64,000 nucleotides of DNA, from contig NW_022204356.1 of the NCBI RefSeq assembly GCF_007655135.1, forward strand, positions 1 through 64,000. The letters are read 5' to 3'. Positions 10,301 to 23,407 of the stretch are shown one piece after another. This DNA comes from Punica granatum. Lineage: Eukaryota > Streptophyta > Magnoliopsida > Myrtales > Lythraceae. Position 1 is the first letter of the stretch, and each line of letters opens with the position of its first letter. The position numbers and the translations under genes were made by a program. The notes beneath the pieces are model-generated. The model saw only the letters and a list, made by a program, of their open reading frames with translations, was not told the origin of the DNA and did no database searches.

Positions 10301-13300
10301 CGGAAGATCAAAGGAAGGGACTCGGCCCTGGGGGGATCTAACGACGGGACTCGGCCCTACGGAAGATCAAAGGAAGGGACTCGGCCCTGGGGGATCTAAC
10401 GACGGGACTCGGCCCTACGGAAGATCAAAGGAAGGGACTCGGCCCTGGGGGGATCTAACGACGGGACTCGGCCCTACGGAAGATCAAAGGAAGGGACTCG
10501 GCCCTGGGGGGATCTAACGACGGGACTCGGCCCTACGGAAGATCAAAGGAAGGGACTCGGCCCTGTGGGGATCTAACGACGGGACTCGGCCCTACGGAAG
10601 ATCAAAGGAAGGGACTCGGCCCTGTGGGGATCTAACGACGGGACTCGGCCCTACGGAAGATCAAAGGAAGGGACTCGGCCCTGTGGGGGATCTAACGACG
10701 GGACTCGGCCCTACGGAAGATCAAAGGAAGGGACTCGGCCCTGGGGGGATCTAACGACGGGACTCGGCCCTACGGAAGATCAAAGGAAGGGACTCGGCCC
10801 TGGGGGGATCTAACGACGGGACTCGGCCCTACGGAAGATCAAAGGAAGGGACTCGGCCCTGGGGGGATCTAACGACGGGACTCGGCCCTACGGAAGATCA
10901 AAGGAAGGGACTCGGCCCTGGGGGGATCTAACGACGGGACTCGGCCCTACGGAAGATCAAAGGAAGGGACTCGGCCCTGTGGGGGATCTAACGACGGGAC
11001 TCGGCCCTACGGAAGATCAAAGGAAGGGACTCGGCCCTGGGGGGATCTAACGACGGGACTCGGCCCTACGGAAGATCAAAGGAAGGGACTCGGCCCTGGG
11101 GGGATCTAACGACGGGACTCGGCCCTACGGAAGATCAAAGGAAGGGACTCGGCCCTGGGGGGATCTAACGACGGGACTCGGCCCTACGGAAGATCAAAGG
11201 AAGGGACTCGGCCCTGGGGGGATCTAACGACGGGACTCGGCCCTACGGAAGATCAAAGGAAGGGACTCGGCCCTGGGGGGATCTAACGACGGGACTCGGC
11301 CCTACGGAAGATCAAAGGAAGGGACTCGGCCCTGGGGGGATCTAACGACGGGACTCGGCCCTACGGAAGATCAAAGGAAGGGACTCGGCCCTGTGGGGGA
11401 TCTAACGACGGGACTCGGCCCTACGGAAGATCAAAGGAAGGGACTCGGCCCTGGGGGGATCTAACGACGGGACTCGGCCCTACGGAAGATCAAAGGAAGG
11501 GACTCGGCCCTGGGGGATCTAACGACGGGACTCGGCCCTACGGAAGATCAAAGGAAGGGACTCGGCCCTGTGGGGGATCTAACGACGGGACTCGGCCCTA
11601 CGGAAGATCAAAGGAAGGGACTCGGCCCTGGGGGGATCTAACGACGGGACTCGGCCCTACGGAAGATCAAAGGAAGGGACTCGGCCCTGTGGGGATCTAA
11701 CGACGGGACTCGGCCCTACGGAAGATCAAAGGAAGGGACTCGGCCCTGTGGGGGATCTAACGACGGGACTCGGCCCTACGGAAGATCAAAGGAAGGGACT
11801 CGGCCCTGGGGGGATCTAACGACGGGACTCGGCCCTACGGAAGATCAAAGGAAGGGACTCGGCCCTGGGGGGATCTAACGACGGGACTCGGCCCTACGGA
11901 AGATCAAAGGAAGGGACTCGGCCCTGGGGGGATCTAACGACGGGACTCGGCCCTACGGAAGATCAAAGGAAGGGACTCGGCCCTGGGGGGATCTAACGAC
12001 GGGACTCGGCCCTACGGAAGATCAAAGGAAGGGACTCGGCCCTGGGGGGATCTAACGACGGGACTCGGCCCTACGGAAGATCAAAGGAAGGGACTCGGCC
12101 CTGGGGGGATCTAACGACGGGACTCGGCCCTACGGAAGATCAAAGGAAGGGACTCGGCCCTGTGGGGGATCTAACGACGGGACTCGGCCCTACGGAAGAT
12201 CAAAGGAAGGGACTCGGCCCTGGGGGGATCTAACGACGGGACTCGGCCCTACGGAAGATCAAAGGAAGGGACTCGGCCCTGTGGGGGATCTAACGACGGG
12301 ACTCGGCCCTACGGAAGATCAAAGGAAGGGACTCGGCCCTGGGGGGATCTAACGACGGGACTCGGCCCTACGGAAGATCAAAGGAAGGGACTCGGCCCTG
12401 GGGGATCTAACGACGGGACTCGGCCCTACGGAAGATCAAAGGAAGGGACTCGGCCCTGTGGGGATCTAACGACGGGACTCGGCCCTACGGAAGATCAAAG
12501 GAAGGGACTCGGCCCTGGGGGGATCTAACGACGGGACTCGGCCCTACGGAAGATCAAAGGAAGGGACTCGGCCCTGTGGGGGATCTAACGACGGGACTCG
12601 GCCCTACGGAAGATCAAAGGAAGGGACTCGGCCCTGTGGGGGATCTAACGACGGGACTCGGCCCTACGGAAGATCAAAGGAAGGGACTCGGCCCTGGGGG
12701 GATCTAACGACGGGACTCGGCCCTACGGAAGATCAAAGGAAGGGACTCGGCCCTGGGGGGATCTAACGACGGGACTCGGCCCTACGGAAGATCAAAGGAA
12801 GGGACTCGGCCCTGGGGGGATCTAACGACGGGACTCGGCCCTACGGAAGATCAAAGGAAGGGACTCGGCCCTGTGGGGGATCTAACGACGGGACTCGGCC
12901 CTACGGAAGATCAAAGGAAGGGACTCGGCCCTGGGGGGATCTAACGACGGGACTCGGCCCTACGGAAGATCAAAGGAAGGGACTCGGCCCTGGGGGGATC
13001 TAACGACGGGACTCGGCCCTACGGAAGATCAAAGGAAGGGACTCGGCCCTGGGGGGATCTAACGACGGGACTCGGCCCTACGGAAGATCAAAGGAAGGGA
13101 CTCGGCCCTGGGGGGATCTAACGACGGGACTCGGCCCTACGGAAGATCAAAGGAAGGGACTCGGCCCTGGGGGGATCTAACGACGGGACTCGGCCCTACG
13201 GAAGATCAAAGGAAGGGACTCGGCCCTGGGGGGATCTAACGACGGGACTCGGCCCTACGGAAGATCAAAGGAAGGGACTCGGCCCTGGGGGGATCTAACG

Positions 13301-16012
13301 ACGGGACTCGGCCCTACGGAAGATCAAAGGAAGGGACTCGGCCCTGTGGGGGATCTAACGACGGGACTCGGCCCTACGGAAGATCAAAGGAAGGGACTCG
13401 GCCCTGGGGGGATCTAACGACGGGACTCGGCCCTACGGAAGATCAAAGGAAGGGACTCGGCCCTGGGGGGATCTAACGACGGGACTCGGCCCTACGGAAG
13501 ATCAAAGGAAGGGACTCGGCCCTGGGGGGATCTAACGACGGGACTCGGCCCTACGGAAGATCAAAGGAAGGGACTCGGCCCTGGGGGGATCTAACGACGG
13601 GACTCGGCCCTACGGAAGATCAAAGGAAGGGACTCGGCCCTGTGGGGGATCTAACGACGGGACTCGGCCCTACGGAAGATCAAAGGAAGGGACTCGGCCC
13701 TGTGGGGGATCTAACGACGGGACTCGGCCCTACGGAAGATCAAAGGAAGGGACTCGGCCCTGGGGGGATCTAACGACGGGACTCGGCCCTATCGGAAGAT
13801 CAAAGGAAGGGACTCGGCCCTGTGGGGATCTAACGACGGGACTCGGCCCTACGGAAGATCAAAGGAAGGGACTCGGCCCTGGGGGATCTAACGACGGGAC
13901 TCGGCCCTACGGAAGATCAAAGGAAGGGACTCGGCCCTGGGGGGATCTAACGACGGGACTCGGCCCTACGGAAGATCAAAGGAAGGGACTCGGCCCTGGG
14001 GGGATCTAACGACGGGACTCGGCCCTACGGAAGATCAAAGGAAGGGACTCGGCCCTGGGGGGATCTAACGACGGGACTCGGCCCTACGGAAGATCAAAGG
14101 AAGGGACTCGGCCCTGGGGGGATCTAACGACGGGACTCGGCCCTACGGAAGATCAAAGGAAGGGACTCGGCCCTGGGGGGATCTAACGACGGGACTCGGC
14201 CCTACGGAAGATCAAAGGAAGGGACTCGGCCCTGTGGGGGATCTAACGACGGGACTCGGCCCTACGGAAGATCAAAGGAAGGGACTCGGCCCTGTGGGGG
14301 ATCTAACGACGGGACTCGGCCCTACGGAAGATCAAAGGAAGGGACTCGGCCCTGGGGGGATCTAACGACGGGACTCGGCCCTACGGAAGATCAAAGGAAG
14401 GGACTCGGCCCTGGGGGGATCTAACGACGGGACTCGGCCCTACGGAAGATCAAAGGAAGGGACTCGGCCCTGTGGGGGATCTAACGACGGGACTCGGCCC
14501 TACGGAAGATCAAAGGAAGGGACTCGGCCCTGGGGGGATCTAACGACGGGACTCGGCCCTACGGAAGATCAAAGGAAGGGACTCGGCCCTGGGGGGATCT
14601 AACGACGGGACTCGGCCCTACGGAAGATCAAAGGAAGGGACTCGGCCCTGTGGGGGATCTAACGACGGGACTCGGCCCTACGGAAGATCAAAGGAAGGGA
14701 CTCGGCCCTGGGGGATCTAACGACGGGACTCGGCCCTACGGAAGATCAAAGGAAGGGACTCGGCCCTGGGGGGATCTAACGACGGGACTCGGCCCTACGG
14801 AAGATCAAAGGAAGGGACTCGGCCCTGGGGGATCTAACGACGGGACTCGGCCCTACGGAAGATCAAAGGAAGGGACTCGGCCCTGGGGGATCTAACGACG
14901 GGACTCGGCCCTACGGAAGATCAAAGGAAGGGACTCGGCCCTGGGGGGATCTAACGACGGGACTCGGCCCTACGGAAGATCAAAGGAAGGGACTCGGCCC
15001 TGTGGGGGATCTAACGACGGGACTCGGCCCTACGGAAGATCAAAGGAAGGGACTCGGCCCTGGGGGGATCTAACGACGGGACTCGGCCCTACGGAAGATC
15101 AAAGGAAGGGACTCGGCCCTGGGGGGATCTAACGACGGGACTCGGCCCTACGGAAGATCAAAGGAAGGGACTCGGCCCTGGGGGGATCTAACGACGGGAC
15201 TCGGCCCTACGGAAGATCAAAGGAAGGGACTCGGCCCTGGGGGGATCTAACGACGGGACTCGGCCCTACGGAAGATCAAAGGAAGGGACTCGGCCCTGGG
15301 GGGATCTAACGACGGGACTCGGCCCTACGGAAGATCAAAGGAAGGGACTCGGCCCTGGGGGGATCTAACGACGGGACTCGGCCCTACGGAAGATCAAAGG
15401 AAGGGACTCGGCCCTGTGGGGATCTAACGACGGGACTCGGCCCTACGGAAGATCAAAGGAAGGGACTCGGCCCTGGGGGGATCTAACGACGGGACTCGGC
15501 CCTACGGAAGATCAAAGGAAGGGACTCGGCCCTGGGGGGATCTAACGACGGGACTCGGCCCTACGGAAGATCAAAGGAAGGGACTCGGCCCTGTGGGGGA
15601 TCTAACGACGGGACTCGGCCCTACGGAAGATCAAAGGAAGGGACTCGGCCCTGGGGGGATCTAACGACGGGACTCGGCCCTACGGAAGATCAAAGGAAGG
15701 GACTCGGCCCTGGGGGGATCTAACGACGGGACTCGGCCCTACGGAAGATCAAAGGAAGGGACTCGGCCCTGGGGGGATCTAACGACGGGACTCGGCCCTA
15801 CGGAAGATCAAAGGAAGGGACTCGGCCCTGGGGGGATCTAACGACGGGACTCGGCCCTACGGAAGATCAAAGGAAGGGACTCGGCCCTGTGGGGGATCTA
15901 ACGACGGGACTCGGCCCTACGGAAGATCAAAGGAAGGGACTCGGCCCTGGGGGGATCTAACGACGGGACTCGGCCCTACGGAAGATCAAAGGAAGGGACT
16001 CGGCCCTGGGGG

Positions 16013-16028
16013 ATCTAACGATCTAACG
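16013..16028 (+). repeat. 8-bp duplication inside one unit
   Basis: ATCTAACG is present twice in a row at the end of one half B (16013-16020 and 16021-16028). The neighbouring units are normal. This is a local slippage product and a unique landmark for read anchoring. Confidence 0.9.
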
Positions 16029-17560
16029 ACGGGACTCGGCCCTACGGAAGATCAAAGGAAGGGACTCGGCCCTGGGGGATCTAACGACGGGACTCGGCCC
16101 TACGGAAGATCAAAGGAAGGGACTCGGCCCTGGGGGATCTAACGACGGGACTCGGCCCTACGGAAGATCAAAGGAAGGGACTCGGCCCTGGGGGATCTAA
16201 CGACGGGACTCGGCCCTACGGAAGATCAAAGGAAGGGACTCGGCCCTGGGGGGATCTAACGACGGGACTCGGCCCTACGGAAGATCAAAGGAAGGGACTC
16301 GGCCCTGGGGGGATCTAACGACGGGACTCGGCCCTACGGAAGATCAAAGGAAGGGACTCGGCCCTGGGGGGATCTAACGACGGGACTCGGCCCTACGGAA
16401 GATCAAAGGAAGGGACTCGGCCCTGGGGGGATCTAACGACGGGACTCGGCCCTACGGAAGATCAAAGGAAGGGACTCGGCCCTGTGGGGGATCTAACGAC
16501 GGGACTCGGCCCTACGGAAGATCAAAGGAAGGGACTCGGCCCTGTGGGGGATCTAACGACGGGACTCGGCCCTACGGAAGATCAAAGGAAGGGACTCGGC
16601 CCTGGGGGGATCTAACGACGGGACTCGGCCCTACGGAAGATCAAAGGAAGGGACTCGGCCCTGGGGGATCTAACGACGGGACTCGGCCCTACGGAAGATC
16701 AAAGGAAGGGACTCGGCCCTGGGGGGATCTAACGACGGGACTCGGCCCTACGGAAGATCAAAGGAAGGGACTCGGCCCTGGGGGGATCTAACGACGGGAC
16801 TCGGCCCTACGGAAGATCAAAGGAAGGGACTCGGCCCTGTGGGGATCTAACGACGGGACTCGGCCCTACGGAAGATCAAAGGAAGGGACTCGGCCCTGGG
16901 GGATCTAACGACGGGACTCGGCCCTACGGAAGATCAAAGGAAGGGACTCGGCCCTGGGGGGATCTAACGACGGGACTCGGCCCTACGGAAGATCAAAGGA
17001 AGGGACTCGGCCCTGGGGGGATCTAACGACGGGACTCGGCCCTACGGAAGATCAAAGGAAGGGACTCGGCCCTGGGGGGATCTAACGACGGGACTCGGCC
17101 CTACGGAAGATCAAAGGAAGGGACTCGGCCCTGGGGGGATCTAACGACGGGACTCGGCCCTACGGAAGATCAAAGGAAGGGACTCGGCCCTGGGGGGATC
17201 TAACGACGGGACTCGGCCCTACGGAAGATCAAAGGAAGGGACTCGGCCCTGTGGGGGATCTAACGACGGGACTCGGCCCTACGGAAGATCAAAGGAAGGG
17301 ACTCGGCCCTGGGGGGATCTAACGACGGGACTCGGCCCTACGGAAGATCAAAGGAAGGGACTCGGCCCTGGGGGGATCTAACGACGGGACTCGGCCCTAC
17401 GGAAGATCAAAGGAAGGGACTCGGCCCTGGGGGATCTAACGACGGGACTCGGCCCTACGGAAGATCAAAGGAAGGGACTCGGCCCTGGGGGATCTAACGA
17501 CGGGACTCGGCCCTACGGAAGATCAAAGGAAGGGACTCGGCCCTGGGGGGATCTAACGAC

Positions 17561-17605
17561 GGGACTCGGCCCTAACGGGGACTCGGCCCTACGGGATCAA
17601 AGGAA
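17561..17605 (+). repeat. Rearranged units: 17-bp stub plus shortened half A
   Basis: A half-unit head is cut short to GGGACTCGGCCCTAACG (17561-17577), joining the half-A head to the end of half B. The next half A (17578-17605) lacks two bases, reading ACGGGATC instead of ACGGAAGATC. This is an internal deletion junction and a unique landmark. Confidence 0.85.
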
Positions 17606-18928
17606 GGGACTCGGCCCTGTGGGGGATCTAACGACGGGACTCGGCCCTACGGAAGATCAAAGGAAGGGACTCGGCCCTGGGGGATCTAACGACGGGACTC
17701 GGCCCTACGGAAGATCAAAGGAAGGGACTCGGCCCTGGGGGATCTAACGACGGGACTCGGCCCTACGGAAGATCAAAGGAAGGGACTCGGCCCTGGGGGA
17801 TCTAACGACGGGACTCGGCCCTACGGAAGATCAAAGGAAGGGACTCGGCCCTGGGGGGATCTAACGACGGGACTCGGCCCTACGGAAGATCAAAGGAAGG
17901 GACTCGGCCCTGGGGGGATCTAACGACGGGACTCGGCCCTACGGAAGATCAAAGGAAGGGACTCGGCCCTGGGGGGATCTAACGACGGGACTCGGCCCTA
18001 CGGAAGATCAAAGGAAGGGACTCGGCCCTGGGGGGATCTAACGACGGGACTCGGCCCTACGGAAGATCAAAGGAAGGGACTCGGCCCTGGGGGGATCTAA
18101 CGACGGGACTCGGCCCTACGGAAGATCAAAGGAAGGGACTCGGCCCTGGGGGGATCTAACGACGGGACTCGGCCCTACGGAAGATCAAAGGAAGGGACTC
18201 GGCCCTGGGGGATCTAACGACGGGACTCGGCCCTACGGAAGATCAAAGGAAGGGACTCGGCCCTGGGGGGATCTAACGACGGGACTCGGCCCTACGGAAG
18301 ATCAAAGGAAGGGACTCGGCCCTGGGGGGATCTAACGACGGGACTCGGCCCTACGGAAGATCAAAGGAAGGGACTCGGCCCTGGGGGGATCTAACGACGG
18401 GACTCGGCCCTACGGAAGATCAAAGGAAGGGACTCGGCCCTGGGGGATCTAACGACGGGACTCGGCCCTACGGAAGATCAAAGGAAGGGACTCGGCCCTG
18501 GGGGGATCTAACGACGGGACTCGGCCCTACGGAAGATCAAAGGAAGGGACTCGGCCCTGGGGGATCTAACGACGGGACTCGGCCCTACGGAAGATCAAAG
18601 GAAGGGACTCGGCCCTGGGGGGATCTAACGACGGGACTCGGCCCTACGGAAGATCAAAGGAAGGGACTCGGCCCTGGGGGGATCTAACGACGGGACTCGG
18701 CCCTACGGAAGATCAAAGGAAGGGACTCGGCCCTGTGGGGGATCTAACGACGGGACTCGGCCCTACGGAAGATCAAAGGAAGGGACTCGGCCCTGGGGGG
18801 ATCTAACGACGGGACTCGGCCCTACGGAAGATCAAAGGAAGGGACTCGGCCCTGTGGGGGATCTAACGATGGGACTCGGCCCTACGGAAGATCAAAGGAA
18901 GGGACTCGGCCCTGGGGGATCTAACGAA

Positions 18929-18951
18929 GGGACTCGGCCCTATCTAACGAC
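18929..18951 (+). repeat. 23-bp half-unit lacking its G-run
   Basis: After a half B whose last base is changed (C to A at 18928), a 23-bp half follows: GGGACTCGGCCCT joined directly to ATCTAACGAC, with the G-run missing. The expected half A between the two B-type halves is absent, so the A-B alternation is broken here. Confidence 0.85.
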
Positions 18952-19410
18952 GGGACTCGGCCCTACGGAAGATCAAAGGAAGGGACTCGGCCCTGGGGGG
19001 ATCTAACGACGGGACTCGGCCCTACGGAAGATCAAAGGAAGGGACTCGGCCCTGGGGGGATCTAACGACGGGACTCGGCCCTACGGAAGATCAAAGGAAG
19101 GGACTCGGCCCTGGGGGGGAACTAACGACGGGACTCGGCCCTACGGAAGATCAAAGGAAGGGACTCGGCCCTGGGGGGATCTAACGACGGGACTCGGCCC
19201 TACGGAAGATCAAAGGAAGGGACTCGGCCCTGGGGGGATCTAACGACGGGACTCGGCCCTACGGAAGATCAAAGGAAGGGACTCGGCCCTGGGGGGATCT
19301 AACGACGGGACTCGGCCCTACGGAAGATCAAAGGAAGGGACTCGGCCCTGGGGGGATCTAACGACGGGACTCGGCCCTACGGAAGATCAAAGGAAGGGAC
19401 TCGGCCCTGT

Positions 19411-22400
19411 GGGGGATCTAACGACGGGACTCGGCCCTACGGAAGATCAAAGGAAGGGACTCGGCCCTGGGGGGATCTAACGACGGGACTCGGCCCTACG
19501 GAAGATCAAAGGAAGGGACTCGGCCCTGGGGGGATCTAACGACGGGACTCGGCCCTACGGAAGATCAAAGGAAGGGACTCGGCCCTGGGGGGATCTAACG
19601 ACGGGACTCGGCCCTACGGAAGATCAAAGGAAGGGACTCGGCCCTGGGGGGATCTAACGACGGGACTCGGCCCTACGGAAGATCAAAGGAAGGGACTCGG
19701 CCCTGGGGGGATCTAACGACGGGACTCGGCCCTACGGAAGATCAAAGGAAGGGACTCGGCCCTGGGGGGATCTAACGACGGGACTCGGCCCTACGGAAGA
19801 TCAAAGGAAGGGACTCGGCCCTGGGGGGATCTAACGACGGGACTCGGCCCTACGGAAGATCAAAGGAAGGGACTCGGCCCTGGGGGGATCTAACGACGGG
19901 ACTCGGCCCTACGGAAGATCAAAGGAAGGGACTCGGCCCTGGGGGGATCTAACGACGGGACTCGGCCCTACGGAAGATCAAAGGAAGGGACTCGGCCCTG
20001 GGGGGATCTAACGACGGGACTCGGCCCTACGGAAGATCAAAGGAAGGGACTCGGCCCTGGGGGGATCTAACGACGGGACTCGGCCCTACGGAAGATCAAA
20101 GGAAGGGACTCGGCCCTGGGGGGATCTAACGACGGGACTCGGCCCTACGGAAGATCAAAGGAAGGGACTCGGCCCTGGGGGGATCTAACGACGGGACTCG
20201 GCCCTACGGAAGATCAAAGGAAGGGACTCGGCCCTGGGGGATCTAACGACGGGACTCGGCCCTACGGAAGATCAAAGGAAGGGACTCGGCCCTGGGGGGA
20301 TCTAACGACGGGACTCGGCCCTACGGAAGATCAAAGGAAGGGACTCGGCCCTGGGGGGATCTAACGACGGGACTCGGCCCTACGGAAGATCAAAGGAAGG
20401 GACTCGGCCCTGGGGGGATCTAACGACGGGACTCGGCCCTACGGAAGATCAAAGGAAGGGACTCGGCCCTGGGGGGATCTAACGACGGGACTCGGCCCTA
20501 CGGAAGATCAAAGGAAGGGACTCGGCCCTGGGGGGATCTAACGACGGGACTCGGCCCTACGGAAGATCAAAGGAAGGGACTCGGCCCTGGGGGGATCTAA
20601 CGACGGGACTCGGCCCTACGGAAGATCAAAGGAAGGGACTCGGCCCTGGGGGGATCTAACGACGGGACTCGGCCCTACGGAAGATCAAAGGAAGGGACTC
20701 GGCCCTGGGGGGATCTAACGACGGGACTCGGCCCTACGGAAGATCAAAGGAAGGGACTCGGCCCTGGGGGGATCTAACGACGGGACTCGGCCCTACGGAA
20801 GATCAAAGGAAGGGACTCGGCCCTGGGGGGATCTAACGACGGGACTCGGCCCTACGGAAGATCAAAGGAAGGGACTCGGCCCTGGGGGGATCTAACGACG
20901 GGACTCGGCCCTACGGAAGATCAAAGGAAGGGACTCGGCCCTGGGGGGATCTAACGACGGGACTCGGCCCTACGGAAGATCAAAGGAAGGGACTCGGCCC
21001 TGGGGGGATCTAACGACGGGACTCGGCCCTACGGAAGATCAAAGGAAGGGACTCGGCCCTGGGGGGATCTAACGACGGGACTCGGCCCTACGGAAGATCA
21101 AAGGAAGGGACTCGGCCCTGGGGGGATCTAACGACGGGACTCGGCCCTACGGAAGATCAAAGGAAGGGACTCGGCCCTGGGGGGATCTAACGACGGGACT
21201 CGGCCCTACGGAAGATCAAAGGAAGGGACTCGGCCCTGGGGGATCTAACGACGGGACTCGGCCCTACGGAAGATCAAAGGAAGGGACTCGGCCCTGGGGG
21301 GATCTAACGACGGGACTCGGCCCTACGGAAGATCAAAGGAAGGGACTCGGCCCTGGGGGGATCTAACGACGGGACTCGGCCCTACGGAAGATCAAAGGAA
21401 GGGACTCGGCCCTGGGGGGATCTAACGACGGGACTCGGCCCTACGGAAGATCAAAGGAAGGGACTCGGCCCTGGGGGGATCTAACGACGGGACTCGGCCC
21501 TACGGAAGATCAAAGGAAGGGACTCGGCCCTGGGGGGATCTAACGACGGGACTCGGCCCTACGGAAGATCAAAGGAAGGGACTCGGCCCTGGGGGGATCT
21601 AACGACGGGACTCGGCCCTACGGAAGATCAAAGGAAGGGACTCGGCCCTGGGGGGATCTAACGACGGGACTCGGCCCTACGGAAGATCAAAGGAAGGGAC
21701 TCGGCCCTGGGGGGATCTAACGACGGGACTCGGCCCTACGGAAGATCAAAGGAAGGGACTCGGCCCTGGGGGGATCTAACGACGGGACTCGGCCCTACGG
21801 AAGATCAAAGGAAGGGACTCGGCCCTGGGGGGATCTAACGACGGGACTCGGCCCTACGGAAGATCAAAGGAAGGGACTCGGCCCTGGGGGGATCTAACGA
21901 CGGGACTCGGCCCTACGGAAGATCAAAGGAAGGGACTCGGCCCTGGGGGGATCTAACGACGGGACTCGGCCCTACGGAAGATCAAAGGAAGGGACTCGGC
22001 CCTGGGGGGATCTAACGACGGGACTCGGCCCTACGGAAGATCAAAGGAAGGGACTCGGCCCTGGGGGGATCTAACGACGGGACTCGGCCCTACGGAAGAT
22101 CAAAGGAAGGGACTCGGCCCTGGGGGGATCTAACGACGGGACTCGGCCCTACGGAAGATCAAAGGAAGGGACTCGGCCCTGGGGGGATCTAACGACGGGA
22201 CTCGGCCCTACGGAAGATCAAAGGAAGGGACTCGGCCCTGGGGGGATCTAACGACGGGACTCGGCCCTACGGAAGATCAAAGGAAGGGACTCGGCCCTGG
22301 GGGGATCTAACGACGGGACTCGGCCCTACGGAAGATCAAAGGAAGGGACTCGGCCCTGGGGGGATCTAACGACGGGACTCGGCCCTACGGAAGATCAAAG

Positions 22401-23407
22401 GAAGGGACTCGGCCCTGGGGGGATCTAACGACGGGACTCGGCCCTACGGAAGATCAAAGGAAGGGACTCGGCCCTGGGGGGATCTAACGACGGGACTCGG
22501 CCCTACGGAAGATCAAAGGAAGGGACTCGGCCCTGGGGGGATCTAACGACGGGACTCGGCCCTACGGAAGATCAAAGGAAGGGACTCGGCCCTGGGGGGA
22601 TCTAACGACGGGACTCGGCCCTACGGAAGATCAAAGGAAGGGACTCGGCCCTGGGGGGATCTAACGACGGGACTCGGCCCTACGGAAGATCAAAGGAAGG
22701 GACTCGGCCCTGGGGGGATCTAACGACGGGACTCGGCCCTACGGAAGATCAAAGGAAGGGACTCGGCCCTGGGGGGATCTAACGACGGGACTCGGCCCTA
22801 CGGAAGATCAAAGGAAGGGACTCGGCCCTGGGGGGATCTAACGACGGGACTCGGCCCTACGGAAGATCAAAGGAAGGGACTCGGCCCTGGGGGGATCTAA
22901 CGACGGGACTCGGCCCTACGGAAGATCAAAGGAAGGGACTCGGCCCTGGGGGGATCTAACGACGGGACTCGGCCCTACGGAAGATCAAAGGAAGGGACTC
23001 GGCCCTGGGGGGATCTAACGACGGGACTCGGCCCTACGGAAGATCAAAGGAAGGGACTCGGCCCTGGGGGGATCTAACGACGGGACTCGGCCCTACGGAA
23101 GATCAAAGGAAGGGACTCGGCCCTGGGGGGATCTAACGACGGGACTCGGCCCTACGGAAGATCAAAGGAAGGGACTCGGCCCTGGGGGGATCTAACGACG
23201 GGACTCGGCCCTACGGAAGATCAAAGGAAGGGACTCGGCCCTGGGGGGATCTAACGACGGGACTCGGCCCTACGACGGGACTCGGCCCTACGGAAGATCA
23301 AAGGAAGGGACTCGGCCCTGGGGGGATCTAACGACGGGACTCGGCCCTACGGAAGATCAAAGGAAGGGACTCGGCCCTGGGGGGATCTAACGACGGGACT
23401 CGGCCCA
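19411..23407 (+). repeat. Transition zone: nearly uniform 59-bp units
   Basis: The last GTG5 variant of the left arm is at about 19409. After it almost every unit is the G6 59-bp form. Exceptions seen are G5 near 20236 and 21238, an 18-bp stub at 23259-23276, and T to A at 23407 (CGGCCCAACG). Confidence 0.85.
23259..23276 (+). repeat. 18-bp truncated unit near the left end of the core
   Basis: The half-A head runs to TACG and continues as AC, the end of half B, leaving GGGACTCGGCCCTACGAC in place of a full unit. The missing 41 bp can be explained by pairing of the ACG shared by the two halves. It is the last structural break before the uniform core. Confidence 0.9.

Larger units (their letters stand above)
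1303..19410 (+). repeat. Left arm: mixed 58/59/60-bp unit variants
   Basis: About 306 dimers. Outside the G-run the units are almost invariant; the differences are in the half-B site after CCCT, which is G6 (59 bp, commonest), G5 (58 bp), GTG5 (60 bp), GTG4 (59 bp), rarely GTG6 (61 bp, near 3056 and 6959) or G7. Variant runs recur at loosely 12-14 unit spacing, for example the doublets of GTG5 near 2700, 3530 and 4310. Sporadic point changes include CC for CCC near 2491, GG for GGG near 3370, A to G at 3402, an extra T near 13792, C to T at 18870 and T to A with G7 near 19111. Confidence 0.9.
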
